This document shows, one piece after another, positions 6,379 through 6,811 of a DNA stretch of 6,811 nucleotides (position 1 is the first letter of the stretch; each line of letters opens with the position of its first letter). This stretch comes from Pseudomonadota bacterium (lineage in GTDB: Bacteria; Pseudomonadota; Gammaproteobacteria; Burkholderiales; Burkholderiaceae_B), in NCBI GenBank assembly GCA_021793095.1, contig JAJYTK010000052.1, forward strand, positions 1 to 6,811, read 5' to 3'. A model generated the notes under the pieces. The model did not search any database and was not told the origin of the DNA. It worked only from the letters and a program-made list of their open reading frames with translations. The position numbers and the translations under genes were made by a program.

Positions 6379-6811
6379 TTATTCCTTGTTCAGTGCATCA
6401 ATTTTAAGACGAACCATGGTGGCAGCTGGCTGCCCTTGTAAGCTGTTTAACGCCGTATCCCACTGCTCTTTAGCTTGAGCTGTATCACCTTGAGCATAAT
6501 AGAGATCACCCCGTCGATCAGCGTAGAGTGCCTCGAAGCCAGGAGCATCTTTAGCCAATAAATCTAGCCCCTCGGCATAGTCACCCTCTTCGAGCAAGAG
6601 CGCGGCCAAACGCAATCGCGCCACCCCTGTTGCGACCGAATCATGATCGGTTTTAATCAGCCAGCGCAATTGTTCTTTAGCCTGATCGGCCGCACCGCGC
6701 TCATAAAGGGCAGTCGCCGCGACTAAAACCCCCCGACTAGTATAGGCAGATTTGGCATAATCGTCGCGCAATACTTGGCTGGCTGCCTCTATTCGAGCCA
6801 ACCCATCCTCA
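6379..6811 (-). CDS. yfgM: YfgM-like tetratricopeptide protein, C-terminal part (5' end outside window)
   Basis: This is the last 143 complete codons of a protein that enters from the window edge, ending in TAA at 6381-6379. The frame is open up to 6811. A TTG at 6801 is only an internal Leu codon, because the reading continues upstream as EDG-LARIEAASQ. What is visible is helical, Ala/Leu/Glu-rich and TPR-like, with repeated 'A..L...G....A...L' patterns (for example LRLAALLLEEGDYAEGLDLL and YYAQGDTAQAKEQW). The family YfgM is an inner-membrane protein with one N-terminal membrane segment and a periplasmic TPR domain. It works with the SecYEG translocon and periplasmic chaperones, and E. coli YfgM has been reported to co-purify with BamB. 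The membrane segment would lie outside this window. The identification rests on the TPR-like sequence together with the position just upstream of bamB and der. Its last codons, AAG GAA, also form the bamB ribosome binding site. Confidence 0.85.
   Translation of the reverse strand, partial: EDGLARIEAASQVLRDDYAKSAYTSRGVLVAATALYERGAADQAKEQLRWLIKTDHDSVATGVARLRLAALLLEEGDYAEGLDLLAKDAPGFEALYADRRGDLYYAQGDTAQAKEQWDTALNSLQGQPAATMVRLKIDALNKE

Noticed and set aside
1..6811. Mobile element, CRISPR, toxin-antitoxin or defence system
   Set aside because: All sequence except short gaps is accounted for by conserved housekeeping genes on one strand, with no direct repeats, transposase, integrase or atypical composition seen.

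Overview
The window is a compact block of core genes, all read from the minus strand, so transcription runs from high to low coordinates. In that direction the order is: the end of a YfgM-like gene, bamB, der, hisC, hfq, hflX and hflK. The adjacency yfgM-bamB-der followed by hfq-hflX-hflK is a known arrangement in betaproteobacteria. Protein details fit Burkholderiales, most like Alcaligenaceae (Bordetella/Advenella/Paenalcaligenes-type relatives): the short 78-residue Hfq, the NKAEGM G4 motif in Der, and an HflK that opens with FNLNDPGWG. Base composition is near 50% GC by eye, lower than Bordetella. The genus cannot be fixed from this window.

Region by region: 6811-6379 holds the C-terminal part of YfgM, cut by the window edge. 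6376-5219 is bamB, an outer-membrane lipoprotein of the BAM complex. 5218-3818 is der, a double-GTPase ribosome assembly factor, which starts with GTG directly after the bamB stop codon. 3807-2734 is hisC, a PLP-dependent histidinol-phosphate aminotransferase placed between der and hfq. A 132-bp gap (2733-2602) carries a possible extended -10 promoter and two overlapping palindromes before hfq (2601-2365). A 67-bp gap with a strong hairpin separates hfq from hflX (2297-1200). hflK begins inside the end of hflX at 1225 and runs off the window at position 1.

The genes form two functional groups. YfgM and BamB serve envelope protein handling, and Der with HflX are ribosome-associated GTPases. 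Hfq is the sRNA chaperone, and HflK is half of the HflK-HflC regulator of the FtsH protease. Junctions from yfgM to hisC are 0-10 nt, indicating one transcript. hfq-hflX-hflK may be a second unit or may be co-transcribed with the first.

The main anomaly is in hflK. The reading frame breaks near position 308, and the rest of the protein continues in the -1 frame to the window edge. One missing C would explain it, so it is either a sequencing error or a real inactivating mutation. I found no mobile element, CRISPR array, tRNA, rRNA or novel system; this is an ordinary housekeeping region with a few points worth checking.
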